DNA of 6,814 nucleotides, from NCBI GenBank assembly GCA_946637575.1, contig CAMPBJ010000055.1, forward strand, positions 1-6,814, given 5' to 3'. The stretch comes from an uncultured Clostridia bacterium (lineage in GTDB: Bacteria; Bacillota; Clostridia; Christensenellales; Borkfalkiaceae). The position numbers and the translations under genes are program-made. Of this stretch, positions 5,872 through 6,814 are shown one piece after another (the stretch's first letter is position 1; the number at the start of each line of letters is the position of its first letter). The notes below the pieces were generated by a model. That model worked only from the letters and a program-made list of their open reading frames with translations, was not told where the DNA came from and did no database searches.

Positions 5872-6294
5872 ATGAAGAACTATTTAAGTAGAAGAAACGA
5901 TGATTTCGGGTTTAATTTTTTAGACGACGTATTTTCAGACTTTTTTAAGCCTACCGCGTATTACGGCGGAAAAGAGTATATGCCGACCGACGTAAAGGAA
6001 ACGGAAAACGGGTACGAACTGTCGATAGGGCTTGCGGGCTTTGATAAGTCCGACCTTAATCTTTCCTTGGAAAACGGCTATCTTACCGTTTCCGCGAAAA
6101 AAGAAGAAAAGGAAGAGAAAGGTCATCACTATTTAAGAAGGGAAAGGAGCGTCTCCTGTTCGAGAAGTTACTACGTCGGCGAAGGTGTAAAGGAAGAGGA
6201 CGTTAAGGCAAAGTACGAAAACGGCGTGCTTACCGTCGATATTCCGAAAGAAGAAGAGACAAAGCCGAAAAACACCAACATTGCTATCGAGTAA
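5872..6294 (+). CDS. hsp20: Small heat-shock protein, Hsp20 family
   Basis: An ATP-independent holdase chaperone that binds unfolding proteins as oligomers in the cytoplasm. The 140-residue length is typical. There is an N-terminal Phe-rich arm (residues about 1-35: FGFNFLDDVFSDFF), then an alpha-crystallin domain at about 36-126. The domain has MPTDVKETENGYELSIGLAGF, the charged loop KKEEKEEKGHHYLRRER, and the signature AKYENGVLTVDIPK (G118, V119, L120). The C-terminal I-A-I (137-139) is the I-x-I motif that docks between dimers. The start is set by AAGGAGA eight bases before the ATG. It is monocistronic, with its own promoter, CIRCE operator and terminator. The N-terminal arm and the Y-x-x-G-E region are otherwise ordinary. 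Confidence 0.95.
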   Translation: MKNYLSRRNDDFGFNFLDDVFSDFFKPTAYYGGKEYMPTDVKETENGYELSIGLAGFDKSDLNLSLENGYLTVSAKKEEKEEKGHHYLRRERSVSCSRSYYVGEGVKEEDVKAKYENGVLTVDIPKEEETKPKNTNIAIE

Positions 6295-6304
6295 AAAACA
6301 AAGG

Positions 6305-6336
6305 AAAAAGAACGGCGAAAGCCGTTCTTTTTTTTT
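6305..6336 (+). terminator. Rho-independent terminator after hsp20
   Basis: GAACGGC (6310-6316) pairs with GCCGTTC (6321-6327) around a GAAA (GNRA-type) loop. It is flanked by A5 (6305-6309) and T9 (6328-6336), which can extend the stem and form the U tract. It starts 10 bases after the hsp20 stop, so htpG depends on its own promoter. Confidence 0.93.
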
Positions 6337-6366
6337 GCACCAAACACGAAAAACCCATTAAAACCG

Positions 6367-6395
6367 TTGACAATAATAGATTCGGCGACTATAAT
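6367..6395 (+). promoter_or_regulatory. Vegetative sigma-A-type promoter of htpG
   Basis: TTGACA (6367-6372) and TATAAT (6390-6395) are both perfect, with a 17-base spacer. The surrounding sequence (TTGACAATAA, then GGCG-CTATAATAT) closely matches the hsp20 promoter. The predicted transcript start lies in the CIRCE element that follows. Confidence 0.92.
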
Positions 6396-6399
6396 ATGT

Positions 6400-6426
6400 T
6401 TAGCAGTTGAAAGGTTAGAGTGCTAA
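6400..6426 (+). promoter_or_regulatory. CIRCE operator (HrcA binding site) upstream of htpG
   Basis: Left arm TTAGCAGTT (6400-6408), a nine-base spacer, and a perfect right arm GAGTGCTAA (6418-6426). The left arm differs from consensus at its seventh base (G, the same change as in the hsp20 operator) and its ninth (T). It sits four bases after the -10, as at hsp20, and just before the ribosome site AAAGGAG (6431-6437). Confidence 0.9.
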
Positions 6427-6445
6427 AAGGAAAGGAGATAATAAA

Positions 6446-6814
6446 ATGAAAGAATTTAAAACTGAATCAAAGAGAATATTAGATTTAATGATCAACTCCA
6501 TTTACACGAACAAGGAGATATTTTTAAGAGAACTCATATCCAACGCGTCGGACGCGATAGATAAGTTAAAGTTTATATCTTTGACAGATTCGACGGTGGA
6601 CACGAATTTTAGAATAGAGATAACGGCGGAAAAGGACGCGAGAAAACTTATCGTTTCGGACAACGGTATCGGTATGAACGCCGAGGATCTGGAAAAGAAC
6701 CTCGGTACGATAGCGGAGAGCGGAACGCTTGCCTTTAAGAAGGCGAACGAAACGGACGAACAACTTATCGGGCAGTTCGGCGTCGGGTTTTATTCGGCGT
6801 TTATGGTGGCGGAC
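6446..6814 (+). CDS. htpG: Molecular chaperone HtpG (bacterial Hsp90), N-terminal part, cut by the window end
   Basis: The frame is open from the ATG at 6446 through the last base, giving 123 residues of a protein that is usually over 600. All are from the N-terminal GHKL ATP-binding domain. Motifs: the start [19 protein letters not shown] with [20 protein letters not shown] (E29 is the expected catalytic glutamate, N33 the Mg/ATP contact), DNGIGM (72-77), GTIAESGT (87-94) and [16 protein letters not shown] (108-123). The protein is an ATP-dependent cytosolic chaperone dimer. AAAGGAG eight bases upstream supports the start. A CIRCE operator directly upstream implies HrcA control, unlike Bacillus subtilis, where htpG is known to be HrcA-independent. 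Confidence 0.98.
   Translation, partial: MKEFKTESKRILDLMINSIYTNKEIFLRELISNASDAIDKLKFISLTDSTVDTNFRIEITAEKDARKLIVSDNGIGMNAEDLEKNLGTIAESGTLAFKKANETDEQLIGQFGVGFYSAFMVAD

Noticed and set aside
1..6814. CRISPR array, transposon, prophage genes, tRNA or riboswitch
   Set aside because: No direct repeat-spacer pattern, terminal inverted repeats, integrase or transposase motifs, cloverleaf or known riboswitch core could be seen in any intergenic space, all of which are short.

Overview
This window looks like a chromosomal segment of a low-to-moderate-GC Firmicute, most likely a spore-forming (or formerly spore-forming) member of the Clostridia. The evidence is the yqfC-yqfD-pgpH(yqfF)-ybeY-era gene order typical of that phylum, HrcA/CIRCE-type heat-shock operators, AGGAG-type ribosome binding sites and consensus TTGACA/TATAAT promoters. 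I cannot name a species. All genes lie on the + strand, and no gene-free stretch exceeds about 200 bases.

Layout. (1) Positions 1-1358: the 3' part of an aconitase-superfamily hydratase, closed by a strong palindromic terminator (1373-1400). (2) Positions about 1400-5669: one tightly packed operon. It holds yqfC and yqfD (sporulation-associated), a compact PgpH-type membrane HD phosphohydrolase (cyclic-di-AMP hydrolase family), ybeY (rRNA maturation endonuclease family) with a long charged tail, and era (ribosome-assembly GTPase). Neighbouring genes overlap or are separated by fewer than 20 bases. The operon ends at a hairpin terminator (5692-5722). (3) Positions 5713-6445: a heat-shock block. 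It contains a helically phased A/T tract, a promoter with CIRCE elements driving hsp20, a terminator, and a second very similar promoter/CIRCE module. (4) Position 6446 to the end: the 5' part of htpG (Hsp90).

How the genes fit together. The central operon combines sporulation genes of poorly known function with second-messenger turnover and ribosome maturation; YbeY and Era both act on the small ribosomal subunit. Compared with the Bacillus-type cluster it lacks phoH (normally between yqfD and yqfF) and dgkA/cdd (normally between ybeY and era). The downstream block pairs a holding chaperone (Hsp20) with an ATP-driven chaperone (HtpG), each under its own HrcA-type operator, which suggests co-induction by heat or misfolding stress.

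I see no mobile element, CRISPR array, tRNA, rRNA or wholly new multi-gene system. The most unusual items are the PgpH homologue without its usual external sensor domain, the twin CIRCE promoter modules (one with an extra overlapping half-site), and the 10-bp-phased A/T tract beside the hsp20 promoter.
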